From the NCBI RefSeq assembly GCF_018449575.1, contig NZ_JAAVUT010000004.1, positions 248,001 through 312,000 of the forward strand: a stretch of 64,000 nt of DNA. Reading direction: 5' to 3'. The position numbers were made by a program, and so were the translations under genes. Shown here piece after piece: positions 20,825 to 31,602 of the stretch. Within the stretch, counting starts at the first letter, position 1. Every line of letters begins with the position of its first letter. Source of the DNA: Sodalis sp. dw_96. GTDB taxonomy: Bacteria; Pseudomonadota; Gammaproteobacteria; Enterobacterales; Enterobacteriaceae. The notes below the pieces were generated by a model that had not been told where the DNA came from, did not search any database, and was given only the letters and a program-made list of their open reading frames with translations.

Positions 20825-23653
20825 TCAGTCCAGCCACGTTCGCCAACTGGCGGTAATCAGGGCGCGTTCCTTAAGGAACCGGTCGGCCGGCACCTTGCCC
20901 GGCAGGGCCTGCAATGCCAAATGATGAATTTCATCCCGCAGGGTGATATAGGATTGGCTTAATGCCTCCGCCGTCTGCGGGTCGAGGATATCGTGACGGG
21001 CCATCAGTTCAAAAATGCGGACATTATCTGACCAGCGGGTCAGATCGGGTATGGCGGCGGCATAACGCAGCACCAGATATTGCGCCAGGAACTCGATATC
21101 GGTAATGCCGCCTTCATCCACTTTGATATCGAACATATCGCCGCTTTTGCCGGCCAAATGGTGACGCATCTTCCCGCGCATCTCGCTGACATCGGTGCGT
21201 AACGCCGCCGGTGAGCGCTCCCGGCACAACACCGCCCGGCGGATATCGGCAAAGCGCGCGCCCAACGCCGGATCGCCATAGACCATCCTGGCCCGCACCA
21301 GCGCCTGATGTTCCCAGGTCCAGGCTTCATTAGCCTGATAATCCTCGAAGGCATCCAGGGTGCTTACCAGCATACCGGCCGCGCCGGAGGGGCGAAGCCT
21401 CGGATCGACCTCATACAGAATGCCGTTGGCTGTCCGGGTGCCGAACAGATGCATGACGCGCTGGGCCAGCCGCAGATAAAATTGCCGCCCGTCGATCCGG
21501 CGTTCGCCGCCGGTCATGACATCGGGCGGGCAATCATGTAAAAAAACCAAATCGAGATCGGACCCGTAACCCAGCTCCCATCCTCCCAGCTTGCCGTAGC
21601 CGATCACCGCGAAGCCCTGCCCGCCCTGCCCGTCCAGATGCTGTGGCCGGCCATAGCGTGAGACCATGGTCCGCCAGGCCTGCCGAACCACGGCGGCAAT
21701 GATGGCCTCCGCCAGATAGGTGAGATGATCGCTCACCCGCATCACGGGCAGCACGCCGGTAATATCACCGGCGGCGATGCGCAGGTGCTGCGCCTGCTTG
21801 AATTGCCGCAGCGCGTCCATTTGTTGCTCTTCATCCTCGTCGGGCACCCGCATCAAATACTGGCGCAGCTCATCGGCATAGGCCCGGGGCGCCGGCGGAT
21901 TGTACAGCGTGGCGGGATCAAGCAATTCATCCAGCAGCAGGGGATGGAGCGCCAGCTGGCTGGCGATCATTTCCGAGGCGGCGCACAGGCGGATCAAATG
22001 CACCAGCGCCTTGGGATACTCCAGCAGCAATTCGAGATAGGTGGTGCGGGAAACGATGCTGAGCAGCAGGGGCGCCAAACGGCTGAAGGCGGTATCGGCG
22101 TCCGGGCGCGGGCAGATTTCCCCCAGCAAACGCGGCATCAGTTGATCAAGCACCTCGCGACCGCGCGGTCCGATGGTCCGTTTCGCCACGTCGCGACGAA
22201 AGCCGGATAAATGTTCCAGCAGCCGCAGGCGACAGGACGCCGTCAACTGGGGTTCCCAGAAATCCGGTTCCGGTTCTTGCCCCTCATCCACCCACAGAGT
22301 ACCGTAACGGCCGAAATCCGCCGGATCCGCCGGGTCCGGCGCATCGTCGCCGATGAGTTCGTCAAAAATGTGGCGCACCTGCCGCATATGCGTTCCGAGG
22401 GTGCGGTACAACGCCGGCCAATCCGCCTCGTTCATGCCATAGGCCAGGCGGCTTCTGTTCAGTTCATCGGTGGGTAACGTTTGGGTCTGTTCATCGTTGA
22501 TGGCCTGCAACAGATTTTCCAGCCGGCGCAGATAAAGATAGGCGTGGCTCAATCGTTCGATTTGACCGGAATCCAGCAAACCCAGCTCGCCGATAGCGCT
22601 CAGGGTGGGCAATAAGGCGCGGCCTTGCAGACGCGGCTCCCGGCCGCCGCGAATCAATTGAAAAACCTGGGTAATAAATTCAATCTCGCGGATACCGCCG
22701 GCGCCCAGCTTGATATTATCCGTCAAGCCCCGGCGCCGCACCTCACGGGCAATCATGCTTTTCATGTTGCGTAATGACTGGATCACGCTGAAATCGATAT
22801 AACGCCGAAAGACAAACGGGCGCAGCATCCGGTGCAGTTCCCGGCTGTAGGCATCGTCGCCATTGCCCAGCAGCCGGGCCTTGACCATGGCGTAACGCTC
22901 CCAGTCGCGACCCTGCTCCTGATAATAATCCTCCAGGGCTGGGAAACTGAGCACCAGGGGTCCGCTATCGCCGAACGGACGCAGCCGCATATCCACCCGG
23001 TAGACGAATCCGTCGACGGTGGTCTGATCAAGCACCTTGATCAGGCGCTGTCCCAGGCGGGTAAAAAATTGGGCATTGTCCAGCTCCCGTCGCCCGTCCC
23101 GGGTAAGGCCGTTTTCCGGATAAGCAAAAATCAAATCGATATCGGAGGAGAAATTCAGTTCGCCGCCGCCCAGTTTGCCCATGCCCAACACCAGCAGAGG
23201 TTGCGGGACGCCATCCTCATTGCAGGGCGTGCCCCAATCCCGGCAGCAGGCTTGATAAAGCCAGTCCCGCGCCGCGCTTACCAGCACTTCCGCCAGTTGG
23301 CTGAGCTGTTTCAGTGTCTGCGGGGTGTCGCTGGTGAGCAGCGCCTGCGACCAACCGATACGCACCAGGGCACGGCGGCGAAACAGCCGCAGTTCCCGCA
23401 TCAGGCCAGCTTCATCCTTCACCGCCGCCAGCCGCTGCTCCAACAATGCCGGATAATGCCGCCACTCATCGGCCTCCGGCGGCTGGCGTCGCAGCTCTTC
23501 ATACCACTCGGGACGGGCCATCAGCGCCTGGGCGATAAAATCGCTGCCGGCCAACACCGCCTGCCCCTCGTCATCCGCCGCCACGGGAAACGGCATCCCG
23601 GCGAGAATGATCTGTACCTGACGGTGTAATATCGGCGGTAACGGCAACGCCAT
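20825..23653 (-). CDS. glnE: Glutamine synthetase adenylyltransferase/removase
   Basis: GlnE adds and removes AMP on glutamine synthetase in response to PII, coupling activity to nitrogen supply. The start at 23653 ([13 protein letters not shown]) is chosen for its AGGGAG ribosome binding site and gives 942 residues (E. coli 946); an in-frame start 30 bp upstream is possible. Two nucleotidyltransferase domains are seen: the N-terminal one with [18 protein letters not shown] near residue 158 and the C-terminal one with [18 protein letters not shown] near 691, separated by the PII-sensing helical region. Confidence 0.97.
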   Translation of the reverse strand: MALPLPPILHRQVQIILAGMPFPVAADDEGQAVLAGSDFIAQALMARPEWYEELRRQPPEADEWRHYPALLEQRLAAVKDEAGLMRELRLFRRRALVRIGWSQALLTSDTPQTLKQLSQLAEVLVSAARDWLYQACCRDWGTPCNEDGVPQPLLVLGMGKLGGGELNFSSDIDLIFAYPENGLTRDGRRELDNAQFFTRLGQRLIKVLDQTTVDGFVYRVDMRLRPFGDSGPLVLSFPALEDYYQEQGRDWERYAMVKARLLGNGDDAYSRELHRMLRPFVFRRYIDFSVIQSLRNMKSMIAREVRRRGLTDNIKLGAGGIREIEFITQVFQLIRGGREPRLQGRALLPTLSAIGELGLLDSGQIERLSHAYLYLRRLENLLQAINDEQTQTLPTDELNRSRLAYGMNEADWPALYRTLGTHMRQVRHIFDELIGDDAPDPADPADFGRYGTLWVDEGQEPEPDFWEPQLTASCRLRLLEHLSGFRRDVAKRTIGPRGREVLDQLMPRLLGEICPRPDADTAFSRLAPLLLSIVSRTTYLELLLEYPKALVHLIRLCAASEMIASQLALHPLLLDELLDPATLYNPPAPRAYADELRQYLMRVPDEDEEQQMDALRQFKQAQHLRIAAGDITGVLPVMRVSDHLTYLAEAIIAAVVRQAWRTMVSRYGRPQHLDGQGGQGFAVIGYGKLGGWELGYGSDLDLVFLHDCPPDVMTGGERRIDGRQFYLRLAQRVMHLFGTRTANGILYEVDPRLRPSGAAGMLVSTLDAFEDYQANEAWTWEHQALVRARMVYGDPALGARFADIRRAVLCRERSPAALRTDVSEMRGKMRHHLAGKSGDMFDIKVDEGGITDIEFLAQYLVLRYAAAIPDLTRWSDNVRIFELMARHDILDPQTAEALSQSYITLRDEIHHLALQALPGKVPADRFLKERALITASWRTWLD

Positions 23654-23703
23654 GGTTCTTCTCCCTATATGTGCCTTGAGCATTCAGCGTATTGGAGCGG
23701 AAC

Positions 23704-23767
23704 ATACCCTAAATACTTCAAGTTGCAGGAAAGCCAACGCATCTGCAGCTTGAAGTATGACGGGTAT
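23704..23767. repeat. Short enterobacterial palindromic repeat
   Basis: ATACCCTAAATACTTCAAGT and its inverted partner ending ACTTCAAGC-type / GGGTAT frame a 64-bp palindromic element: TACTTCAAGTTGCA on the left pairs with TGCAGCTTGAAGTA on the right, and ATACCC with GGGTAT at the ends. Termini of this type bound ERIC-like intergenic repeats in Yersinia, Serratia and Photorhabdus relatives, as I recall. It sits between ygiF and glnE and could shape their common transcript. Confidence 0.75.
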
Positions 23768-23806
23768 ACAACATTTTACCCGCATCCCGGGATGCCCGGC
23801 AGTAAA

Positions 23807-25114
23807 TCATCGCCGGTTCACACTGCGCCAGAATCCTGGTTGTGTGACCGCCTGACGCCGCATATGTTCCACATCGTTGGTGCCGGGCAGCAAAATCGCC
23901 TGTTCCAGCGCCTGCCAGTGCAGGATATAGGATAAGACCTTTTGGGTGGGATAGGCACCGGACAAGAGATGAAAGGCCATGATTCTTCGTTCCAGGCGCG
24001 GCAACTGCTGAAGATATTCCTCCGGCGACAGCGCGCGACCGAACGCCACCTTCAGCTCGGCGGCACAGCGCGACAGGGTGATATCCGAAAAACGCTTGAA
24101 TGAACCATTCAATTTCCGGCGGCCGTCGTCGTCAATGCTCTTTTGCCAGCCGGACAGGATAAGCCATGAGGTCAGGGCCAGCTTGCACTGAAGATAGGCG
24201 GCCTCGTAACACAAGACCTGGGGATCGCAATCGGCCCGGGCGATAAGGGGCGAGAGATCCGCCAACAAAGCCCGCAGATGAGTGGTGGCCTTGCGCGGAA
24301 TCATATTACCCATCACCACAAAGGTTTCACGAATCAGGGTAAAGGCGGTGAGGATGGCATCCCGCGACGGCGCCACGCCCCGCAGCCAAATCTCCTCATG
24401 ATATTGCCAGTGCGCCAGCGCCAGTGAAAGCGCTTCGCTTAACCCCTGCTCTACGGTGGCTTTGGGGTTGGCGCGCAGCAGCGGCAGGGCGCGCACCTCC
24501 CGCGGCGGGTTACCCTCGGCGAGATGATATCCCCGCGCCGCTTTGCTCAGGCTGCCCAGCCGCAGGCCACCCTCGGCGGTGAGCGTTTGCGCGTAGGCCA
24601 GCAAATCCGCCGTATTGCCTTGCAGCAATTCCAGCTCCAGTTCACAGATGGGTTCCAATAACTCCCCGGCGACAACGTCGCCCCGATCAAAAGCCACTTC
24701 AATCTCGCTATCGCCAAACTCCACCACCCATTTTTCACGCCGGTAATCAGTACGAAACAGCGGTTTGAGCTGGTTTTGCAGGTCCTTGATGTCCGTCCCC
24801 ACGGGCCAGATTTCCGCCGGCAGCAGAGACAGATTCAATTCGGGACCGGATACCGGAATATTATATTCAGGGTGCTGATGCAACCCGCCGATAACTTTGC
24901 CGGCGGTTTTGGCGGTCATTTCATAGCGATCATTATTGCCGCGGATACGCAGGCCGATACCATGATGACGCAAATCCAGACCGGCGGTTTCAAAATAGAT
25001 ATTGATCAGACGTTGCGGAGGAGTATGAACACCGCCGCCGGCGGACACCCTTTCCGCCAGCGTGGATACCGCCCCGGAATGAACGATAAATTTTATTTCT
25101 ATTTCTTCACTCAT
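23807..25114 (-). CDS. ygiF: Inorganic triphosphatase YgiF (CYTH-CHAD)
   Basis: YgiF hydrolyses tripolyphosphate. The start MSEEIEIKFIV at 25114 aligns with E. coli YgiF (433 residues; here 435); a start 18 bp upstream is possible and the 120-bp-longer frame is not supported. The N-terminal CYTH tunnel domain (1-200) carries the ExExK motif (EIEIKF), RIRGNNDRYEMTAK and EPICELELEL. The C-terminal half is a His-rich helical CHAD domain that may bind polyphosphate. It is first in the ygiF-glnE-hldE group, separated from glnE by a palindromic repeat. Confidence 0.92.
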   Translation of the reverse strand: MSEEIEIKFIVHSGAVSTLAERVSAGGGVHTPPQRLINIYFETAGLDLRHHGIGLRIRGNNDRYEMTAKTAGKVIGGLHQHPEYNIPVSGPELNLSLLPAEIWPVGTDIKDLQNQLKPLFRTDYRREKWVVEFGDSEIEVAFDRGDVVAGELLEPICELELELLQGNTADLLAYAQTLTAEGGLRLGSLSKAARGYHLAEGNPPREVRALPLLRANPKATVEQGLSEALSLALAHWQYHEEIWLRGVAPSRDAILTAFTLIRETFVVMGNMIPRKATTHLRALLADLSPLIARADCDPQVLCYEAAYLQCKLALTSWLILSGWQKSIDDDGRRKLNGSFKRFSDITLSRCAAELKVAFGRALSPEEYLQQLPRLERRIMAFHLLSGAYPTQKVLSYILHWQALEQAILLPGTNDVEHMRRQAVTQPGFWRSVNRR

Positions 25115-25239
25115 AGCTTCGGCCACACCCATAGTTTGATGTATGACGTCCGGCGACGCCGCTGGAAAAGGTAAACCCGCCGAAGTCATCATGTTGAAGA
25201 GCGTAATCATCACCTTAAAGCATAATTTGAACAAGTATG

Positions 25240-25268
25240 CTTATAATTTAAATGAAAATTTATGACAA
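25240..25268 (-). promoter_or_regulatory. Candidate ygiF promoter
   Basis: In the 400-bp AT-rich gap between the divergent genes ygiF and ygiM, the minus strand shows TTGTCA (25263-25268), a 17-bp spacer and TATAAG (25240-25245). This would give a leader of roughly 120 nt before ygiF. I see no other recognisable element in the gap and could not settle a promoter for ygiM. Confidence 0.45.
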
Positions 25269-25518
25269 AAAATTAATGGGAAATGGCCCATTTACGCTTC
25301 CTTTCACGGGTTATGCCGCCACAAAGCGTTCAAAGCAGTAAAATTATTAACGCTATTCTCTCCACCGGCATTTTTCCCCGGGCTTAACGGCTGAAAATGC
25401 AGTAGGCAAAGCCAGACGCGGCCTGATAGTAAGATAGTTCCCATTTTTGTTTAAGCATTGCGCCGTCAAACTTAACCCTTTACTATCCAGCGACATTTGC
25501 TGAAAAGACGACGGAACT

Positions 25519-26139
25519 ATGCACAAATTACGCCATATCTGCTTCGCGTTATTGAGTCTAAGCTTCGCCGCTAGTACTCATGCTGATGAGACACGTTACA
25601 TATCCGATGATCTCACTACCTATATTCATAGCGGGCCGGGCAATCAATTCCGCATTGTCGGCACGCTGAACTCGGGAGAGCAAGTCGCTCTGCTGGGTGT
25701 CAATGACAGCACCAATTACGGTCAGATCCGCGACACCAAAGGCCGAACCGCCTGGATCCCGCTGGATCAATTGAGCGACCAGCCCAGCCTGCGCGTGAAA
25801 GTCCCGTCCCTGGAACAACAGGTGAAAACCCTGACACAAAAACTCTCCTCCATCGATGCGGACTGGAATCACCGCACCGCCGATATGCAGAAAAAAGTGG
25901 CCGAAAACGACAGCGTGCTCCAGGGCCTGCGGAATGAAAACCAGGGGTTGAAAGACCAGTTGACGGTAGCCCGGAAAAAAGCGGACGCCGACGCCCTGCA
26001 GCTGGATGACAAGCAGCGGGCCATCATTATGCAGTGGTTTTTGTACGGCGGCGGCGTCGCCGGGGTCGGCCTGATCCTCGGATTGTTGTTGCCTCATATT
26101 ATTCCCCGCCGCAAAAAGGACAACCGCTGGATGAACTGA
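25519..26139 (+). CDS. ygiM: YgiM, SH3b-domain inner-membrane protein
   Basis: Conserved envelope protein of the TIGR04211 family. The 206-residue protein has a signal peptide (residues 1-22, ending near THA), a bacterial SH3 domain (about 25-90: YISDDLTTYIHSGPGNQF, LNSGEQVALLG), a coiled coil (about 95-155) and one C-terminal transmembrane segment (WFLYGGGVAGVGLILGLLL) followed by a basic tail. This fits an inner-membrane anchor facing the periplasm. Its exact role is not known. It lies just upstream of cca, as in E. coli. Confidence 0.9.
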   Translation: MHKLRHICFALLSLSFAASTHADETRYISDDLTTYIHSGPGNQFRIVGTLNSGEQVALLGVNDSTNYGQIRDTKGRTAWIPLDQLSDQPSLRVKVPSLEQQVKTLTQKLSSIDADWNHRTADMQKKVAENDSVLQGLRNENQGLKDQLTVARKKADADALQLDDKQRAIIMQWFLYGGGVAGVGLILGLLLPHIIPRRKKDNRWMN

Positions 26140-26247
26140 CCCTCCTTGGGCTTATCCCCCGGGCGCAGCACAATGGGCGGAAACAGTATTGCGTATGCGG
26201 CTACAATTAAGACATGATGCCAAGACCGACATTGTCAGGAGTGGATT

Positions 26248-27501
26248 GTGAAAAAATATCTGGTCGGCGGCGCTGTTCGCGACAGGTTATTACATTTGCC
26301 GGTACAGGAAAAAGACTGGGTCGTGGTGGGCGCCGTCCCCGATGAGCTCATTGCGCAAGGTTATCAGCAGGTGGGCAAGGATTTTCCGGTCTTCCTGCAT
26401 CCGCAATCCCGGGAAGAGTACGCGCTGGCGCGCACCGAACGCAAATCAGGACAGGGTTATACCGGCTTTACCTGTTATTCGGCGCCGGACGTCACCCTCG
26501 AGCAAGACCTGCTGCGCCGGGATCTGACCATCAACGCCATCGCGCAAGATGAAGACGGCGAACTTATCGATCCGTTTCAAGGGCGCAGGGATATCGAACA
26601 ACGCTTATTGCGCCATGTCTCCGACGCCTTCGGGGAGGACCCTTTGCGGGTATTGCGGGTCGCCCGCTTCGCCGCCCGTTTCGCCCATCTGAATTTCCGC
26701 ATTGCCCCGGAAACCCTGGCATTAATGCGGCAAATGACACTGGCGGGCGAATTGCCGCTTATTTCGACCGAACGGGTATGGAAAGAAACGGAAAAAGCGC
26801 TCACCACCCGCAACCCGCAGGTCTATTTTCAGGTCCTGCGCGACTGCGGTGCGCTGGCGGCGCTGTTTCCGGAAATCGATAATCTGTTCGGTGTGCCCGC
26901 TCCGGCCAAATGGCATCCGGAAATCGACACCGGTATCCATACACTGATGACCCTCACGGTCGTAGCGCAACTGACCGCCGATGTGGGAGTGCGGTTCGCC
27001 ACGCTGTGCCACGATTTGGGCAAGGGCCTGACCCCGCGGGAGCAGTGGCCGCATCACCACGGACATGGTCCGGCGGGGGTCAAGCTGGTGCAGGCACTGT
27101 GCGAACGCCTGCGGGTACCCAACCAGATACGGGAACTGGCGAAAATCGTCGCCGAATATCATGATTTGATCCATACCGTGGACCGTTTAACGCCCAAGAC
27201 GCTGATGAAATTATTTCTTGCCATCGACGTCTGGCGCAAGCCGCAACGCCTGGAGTATATGATCATGGCCAGCGAAGCCGATGCCCGCGGCCGCACCGGT
27301 TTTGAAAACAATGCTTATCCGCAGGGGGATTATTTGCGGGAAGCGTACCGGGTGGCCGCATCGGTCACCAACCGGGAAGTGATCGAAGACGGCTTCGCAG
27401 GCGCCGCTATCGGCGAAGAAATACGCCTGCGCCGCCTGCGCGTCCTGACCTCATGGAAACAGCAAAAGGAACATTCCCGCACGGCGGTCATCGAGGACTA
27501 G
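26248..27501 (+). CDS. cca: Multifunctional CCA tRNA nucleotidyltransferase
   Basis: Cca builds and repairs the 3' CCA end of tRNAs; the enterobacterial form also has phosphatase and phosphodiesterase activity in its HD domain. The start is GTG at 26248 with CAGGAG upstream. The 417-residue protein has the class II nucleotidyltransferase motif GGAVRDRLL (residues 7-15), the [10 protein letters not shown] segment near 91, and the HD domain with [11 protein letters not shown] near 252 (E. coli 412 residues). Confidence 0.97.
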   Translation: MKKYLVGGAVRDRLLHLPVQEKDWVVVGAVPDELIAQGYQQVGKDFPVFLHPQSREEYALARTERKSGQGYTGFTCYSAPDVTLEQDLLRRDLTINAIAQDEDGELIDPFQGRRDIEQRLLRHVSDAFGEDPLRVLRVARFAARFAHLNFRIAPETLALMRQMTLAGELPLISTERVWKETEKALTTRNPQVYFQVLRDCGALAALFPEIDNLFGVPAPAKWHPEIDTGIHTLMTLTVVAQLTADVGVRFATLCHDLGKGLTPREQWPHHHGHGPAGVKLVQALCERLRVPNQIRELAKIVAEYHDLIHTVDRLTPKTLMKLFLAIDVWRKPQRLEYMIMASEADARGRTGFENNAYPQGDYLREAYRVAASVTNREVIEDGFAGAAIGEEIRLRRLRVLTSWKQQKEHSRTAVIED

Positions 27502-27537
27502 GCTCACTTCCCCCCGGTGAAATCCGCCGTTGGCCCG

Positions 27538-28356
27538 TTACATCATCACCCAGTAGACCACCGCCGCCAGAATAAACCGGTAGATGGCAAAGGGCACAAA
27601 CGAAATACGCTTGATGACTTGCAAAAAGAGTTTGATGGCCAGCAGGGCGACGACAAACGCCGTGACAAAACCCACCGCGAACATCGGAAAGTCATGCCAG
27701 GACAGGAACGGCAGGCTTTTATACAAATCCAGCGCGGTGGCGCCGATCATCATCGGCACCGCCAGAATAAAGGAAAATTCGGACGCTGCGTAGCGGCTGA
27801 CGCCCATCAGCAAACCGCCGCTGATGGTGGCCCCTGAGCGGGAAAACCCCGGCCAGAGCGCCAGACATTGGAAACAGCCGATCAAAAAGGCCTGCAAATA
27901 GGTAATATCATCGATACCCTGCGCCCGGGGCAGCTTGGGTTTCAGCCACTCACCGAGCAGTAGCAGCACACCGCCCACCACCAGGGCATACATGACATAT
28001 TTCGCTTCAAACAGCGCCTTGATTTGCTCATGCAGCACCAGGCCCAGGATCACCGCCGGTACCATGCCGAGGATGATATGCACCAAGGTCAGCCGCCCCT
28101 GGCCGATGCCTTCATGTTTGACTTCGCCGAAATGGATACCGATCAAACCAAACAACCGTCGCCAGAACATCACCACCACCGCCAGAATTGACCCCAGCTG
28201 GATGATCACTTCAAAGGTCTTAGCCCTGTCATCGGTAAACCCCAGCAACGTGCCCGCCAGAATCATATGTCCCGTGGAAGAGACCGGCAAAAATTCTGTT
28301 AACCCCTCAACTATCCCTAGAATAAACGCGACAATTAAATCATGCAGGTCTGTCAT
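27538..28356 (-). CDS. uppP: Undecaprenyl-diphosphatase
   Basis: UppP (BacA) is an integral membrane enzyme that recycles undecaprenyl pyrophosphate for peptidoglycan and LPS synthesis; overexpression gives bacitracin resistance. The start [11 protein letters not shown] at 28356 matches E. coli BacA, giving 272 residues; the longer frame of six extra codons is not supported. Signature motifs are [17 protein letters not shown] (near residue 16) and [16 protein letters not shown] (near 172). Eight hydrophobic segments are visible. It is convergent with cca. Confidence 0.96.
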   Translation of the reverse strand: MTDLHDLIVAFILGIVEGLTEFLPVSSTGHMILAGTLLGFTDDRAKTFEVIIQLGSILAVVVMFWRRLFGLIGIHFGEVKHEGIGQGRLTLVHIILGMVPAVILGLVLHEQIKALFEAKYVMYALVVGGVLLLLGEWLKPKLPRAQGIDDITYLQAFLIGCFQCLALWPGFSRSGATISGGLLMGVSRYAASEFSFILAVPMMIGATALDLYKSLPFLSWHDFPMFAVGFVTAFVVALLAIKLFLQVIKRISFVPFAIYRFILAAVVYWVMM

Positions 28357-28386
28357 ACAAAACCGTCCCCTCAATCAACCGACAAC

Positions 28387-28419
28387 AAAAAAGCGGCAGT
28401 TCAAAGAACTCAGGCCGCT
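28387..28419 (-). terminator. Intrinsic terminator after folB
   Basis: On the minus strand a GC-rich stem AGCGGC ... GCCGCT (28392-28419, extended inside by GAGTTC / GAACT) is followed by TTTTTT. It lies between the folB stop and the uppP start, so it should end folB transcription before uppP. Confidence 0.8.
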
Positions 28420-28505
28420 AACAATTCGGAAAATGAGAGATAACATACGGTATCCCCGTGTCCGTTGCATGAATATTAGCTTAAGAAACCTTTTTTTCAG
28501 ACTTT

Positions 28506-28856
28506 TCAGCGATGACGCTCGATAATGACGCCGACGCTCTCGGCCTGGGGAACCGCCCCCGGTTTGCTAAGGGTAATCCGCACCCAGGGCAGGGCAAAAC
28601 GCTGTTGCAGCAGGTCGGCCACCTCCTCCGCCACCCGTTCCACCAGGGCGAAGCGGCCGTCGGCGACATAGGTCAGCACCGCTTCGCTGACATCGGCGTA
28701 GCTCAGGCAATCCGCCACATCGTCGCTGCGGGCCGCCGAGCGGTTATCCCATCCCATTTCAATATCGAAAACCAGTTTTTGTCGGCGCTGCTGCTCCCAA
28801 TCGTAAACGCCGATAAACGCCATCACCGTTAATGCTTTTATGAATACAATGTCCAT
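28506..28856 (-). CDS. folB: Dihydroneopterin aldolase
   Basis: FolB cleaves 7,8-dihydroneopterin in folate biosynthesis. The start MDIVFIKALTVMAFIGVYDW at 28856 gives 116 residues, close to E. coli (122); a 12-codon longer frame is rejected. The family pattern is clear: GVYDWE near residue 15, the substrate-binding Glu in ALVERVAEEVADLL near 72, and the catalytic Lys in ITLSKPGAVPQA near 98. It diverges from plsY, as in E. coli. Confidence 0.94.
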   Translation of the reverse strand: MDIVFIKALTVMAFIGVYDWEQQRRQKLVFDIEMGWDNRSAARSDDVADCLSYADVSEAVLTYVADGRFALVERVAEEVADLLQQRFALPWVRITLSKPGAVPQAESVGVIIERHR

Positions 28857-28962
28857 GTGCCATACTCGGTTTTTGTGGATGTCGGATATCACTTATCACG
28901 GAATATGCGTATTATCCACAGTTAGTCCATGAAAAACGATGATGACGGGATGGAACTTGGTT

Positions 28963-29616
28963 ATGAATGCTCATTCGATCGGCATGATAATCTTCGCCTA
29001 TCTTTGCGGCTCGGTGTCCAGCGCGATCTTGATCTGCAGGATTGCCCGCTTGCCCGATCCCCGCACTCACGGCTCCGGCAATCCGGGGGCCACCAATGTC
29101 TTGCGCCTGGGCGGCCGCCTTGCCGCCGCCGGCGTCATGGTGTTCGACGTGCTGAAAGGGATGCTGCCGGTTTGGCTGGGTTATCACTTGGGGATACAGC
29201 CGTTTTACCTGGGATTGGTGGCCATTGCCGCCTGTGTCGGGCATATCTATCCGGTCTTCTTTCACTTCCAGGGCGGCAAAGGCGTCGCCACGGCGTTCGG
29301 CGCCATCGCCCCCATCGGCTGGGACCTGACCGGGCTGATGGCCGGTACCTGGCTGCTGACGGTGCTGTTAAGCGGCTATTCATCCCTCGGCGCCATTATC
29401 AGCGCCCTGATAGCGCCGTTTTATGTCTGGTGGTTCAAACCGCAGTTCACCTTCCCGGTGTCCATGTTGTCGTGCCTGGTATTGCTACGCCATCACGACA
29501 ATATCCAGCGCTTGTGGCGTGGCCAGGAAAGCCGCCTGTGGCGCAAGCGCAAAAAGGATCTGGACATCGATGATAAGCAAAATCATAAAAACGATCGGCA
29601 GGATCATAAAAGCTGA
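28963..29616 (+). CDS. plsY: Acyl-phosphate glycerol-3-phosphate acyltransferase
   Basis: PlsY is the membrane enzyme that transfers an acyl group from acyl-phosphate to glycerol-3-phosphate, the first step of phospholipid synthesis. The start at 28963 ([17 protein letters not shown]) matches E. coli; in-frame upstream ATGs are rejected. Conserved cytosolic motifs: [14 protein letters not shown] near residue 37, [12 protein letters not shown] near 103, and [11 protein letters not shown] near 186. The 217-residue protein ends in a hydrophilic tail rich in K, D, N and H that is longer than in E. coli. Confidence 0.95.
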   Translation: MNAHSIGMIIFAYLCGSVSSAILICRIARLPDPRTHGSGNPGATNVLRLGGRLAAAGVMVFDVLKGMLPVWLGYHLGIQPFYLGLVAIAACVGHIYPVFFHFQGGKGVATAFGAIAPIGWDLTGLMAGTWLLTVLLSGYSSLGAIISALIAPFYVWWFKPQFTFPVSMLSCLVLLRHHDNIQRLWRGQESRLWRKRKKDLDIDDKQNHKNDRQDHKS

Positions 29617-29639
29617 GAACGGAGCTTGTTGACAAAGTA

Positions 29640-29782
29640 CCCGGTCGTGACAGGCTGCCAGATCGTAAACACGCCGTGAATCCATCCATGGAGGCTCGAT
29701 CCGCGCCATCCTTGGCGCGGACGGTTTACTCTTCTGGCAGCCTGTCCCTCCTTATTGGCTCCGAGTACGTTTGTCAGCAGTC
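29640..29782. repeat. Dispersed structured repeat, copy B (about 143 bp)
   Basis: Second copy of the element at 17442-17582. The core is almost identical, with the inner hairpin TCCGCGCC...GGCGCGGA. Here the outer stem is CAGGCTGCCAGA / TCTGGCAGCCTG, 12 perfect base pairs whose sequence is unlike the outer stem of copy A, yet paired at the same place. The copy lies between the convergent genes plsY and tsaD. Confidence 0.88.
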
Positions 29783-29791
29783 TGACGGCGG

Positions 29792-30805
29792 TTATAGCGC
29801 CGGTAATTCCGCCAGCGGCCAGCGCGGCCGTACGGTAATCGCCAGATCCCCCATGATCCCGCTTTGCAGACGCACCATCCCGGCATAAGCGATCATGGCG
29901 CCGTTATCGGTACAAAATTCCGGACGCGCATAAAACACCTGGCCGCCCCGGCTTTGCATCATCGCCGCCAGGCGTTCGCGCAGGGTCTGGTTGGCGCTGA
30001 CCCCTCCGGCGATCACCAGCCGTTTCAGCCCGGTCTGCTCCAGCGCCCGCCGGCATTTGATAAGCAGCGTATCCACCACCGCGTCCTCAAACGCCCTGGC
30101 GATATCCGCCCGGGTCTGGGCATCACCCTCATTGGCGCGCACGGTATTGGCGGCAAAGGTTTTCAAGCCGGAGAAGCTGAAATCCAGTCCGGGGCGATCG
30201 GTCATCGGGCGGGGAAAGGTAAAACGCCCGGCAATGCCCTGCCGCGCCAGCCGCGACAACAGCGGACCGCCGGGATAATCCAGTCCCAGCAGCTTGGCGG
30301 TTTTATCAAATGCCTCGCCGGCGGCATCGTCGATGGACTCCCCCAGCAGTGTGTATTGGCCGATGCCCGCTACCTGAATCAGTTGGGTATGGCCGCCGGA
30401 CACCAATAACGCGACAAAGGGGAACGCCGGCGGATTCGCTTCCAGCATCGGCGCCAGCAAATGGCCTTCCATATGATGTACCTCAATGGCCGGCACGCCC
30501 CAGGCATAGGCCAGCGCTCGTCCCACCGTGGCGCCCACCATCAGCGCACCCACCAGGCCGGGACCGGCGGTATAGGCCACGCCGTCAATATCCTTGGCTC
30601 CCATGCCGGCTTCCCGCAGCGCCGCCTGGATCAGCGGGACGGTTTTGCGCACGTGATCACGGGAGGCAAGCTCGGGTACCACGCCGCCGTAGTCGGCATG
30701 CAGCTTCACCTGGCTGTATAACTGATTGGCCAGCAAGCCCGCCTGTTGGTCATAAATCGCCACACCGGTTTCGTCGCAGGACGTTTCAATACCCAATACA
30801 CGCAT
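29792..30805 (-). CDS. tsaD: tRNA N6-threonylcarbamoyladenosine transferase TsaD
   Basis: TsaD transfers threonylcarbamoyl to A37 of ANN-decoding tRNAs, with TsaB, TsaC and TsaE. The 337-residue length matches E. coli. It starts [19 protein letters not shown] (ASKHA phosphate-1 motif) and carries the iron ligands in [12 protein letters not shown] near residue 110, GGHTQLI near 136 and the final Asp in [13 protein letters not shown] near 297. It diverges from rpsU across about 425 bp, as in E. coli. Confidence 0.97.
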   Translation of the reverse strand: MRVLGIETSCDETGVAIYDQQAGLLANQLYSQVKLHADYGGVVPELASRDHVRKTVPLIQAALREAGMGAKDIDGVAYTAGPGLVGALMVGATVGRALAYAWGVPAIEVHHMEGHLLAPMLEANPPAFPFVALLVSGGHTQLIQVAGIGQYTLLGESIDDAAGEAFDKTAKLLGLDYPGGPLLSRLARQGIAGRFTFPRPMTDRPGLDFSFSGLKTFAANTVRANEGDAQTRADIARAFEDAVVDTLLIKCRRALEQTGLKRLVIAGGVSANQTLRERLAAMMQSRGGQVFYARPEFCTDNGAMIAYAGMVRLQSGIMGDLAITVRPRWPLAELPAL

Positions 30806-31057
30806 AATTTTTTACCAGCTCCACTCAAAGCGGCGCACAGTCTATCATAATCTCCGCCCGCGGGAGGTCGCCCTGCCGGTCCCCCGATGAAAATTCAGTG
30901 TCTTTCTTGCCCGCGCCATGCTACAAGTATGCCCCTTGCTTTCCGTAACGATCCCGGATCGGCCTGCAGGATCCTAATTTGCAAGGTCCAGCCGCTTAAT
31001 GTTACCTTCTTTGATTGCCAAGACCAATCAAATGCGGCAATTTTGAGCTATTTGCGC

Positions 31058-31063
31058 TATAAT
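31058..31063 (+). promoter_or_regulatory. Candidate -10 element of the rpsU-dnaG-rpoD operon
   Basis: A perfect TATAAT lies 168 bp upstream of rpsU in the tsaD-rpsU gap. No good TTGACA-like -35 is found at 16-18 bp. The macromolecular synthesis operon has several promoters in this gap in E. coli. I did not find a convincing LexA box here. Confidence 0.4.
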
Positions 31064-31152
31064 GCTGTGTATGAAATAGCCGGATACGCGGCGGATGAAG
31101 CATTCTCCGTAAGAGAGTTGTCCGTGGCGCTTTACAAAGCAGCTGTGCTTGA

Positions 31153-31446
<294 letters not shown>

Positions 31447-31540
31447 TATTTCGGGGTGAAAACCCCAATCGCGTGATTAATCCGCAGACTTTGAAGTTGC
31501 ATACGACTTAGTAGTTTCATACCAAGAGTTGCATACGAAG

Positions 31541-31580
31541 GCCGTGCGATCCGGAAGGATCTCACGGCTTGTTCTCGTTT
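31541..31580 (+). terminator. Hairpin between rpsU and dnaG
   Basis: GCCGTG-C-GATCC, a GGAA loop and GGATC-T-CACGGC (31541-31567) form a strong stem, followed by TTGTTCTCGTTT. The E. coli operon has a partial terminator (T1) at this place that lowers dnaG relative to rpsU; the same role is inferred. A smaller CGGGGTGAAAACCCC hairpin lies at about 31451. Confidence 0.65.
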
Positions 31581-31602
31581 ATAGGCTAACCAATCAGGGC
31601 TT

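Noticed and set aside
29651-29760. Dispersed repeat B read as the intrinsic terminator of plsY or tsaD
   Set aside because: The hairpins are strong, but no T tract follows on either strand, so a classical terminator cannot be claimed.
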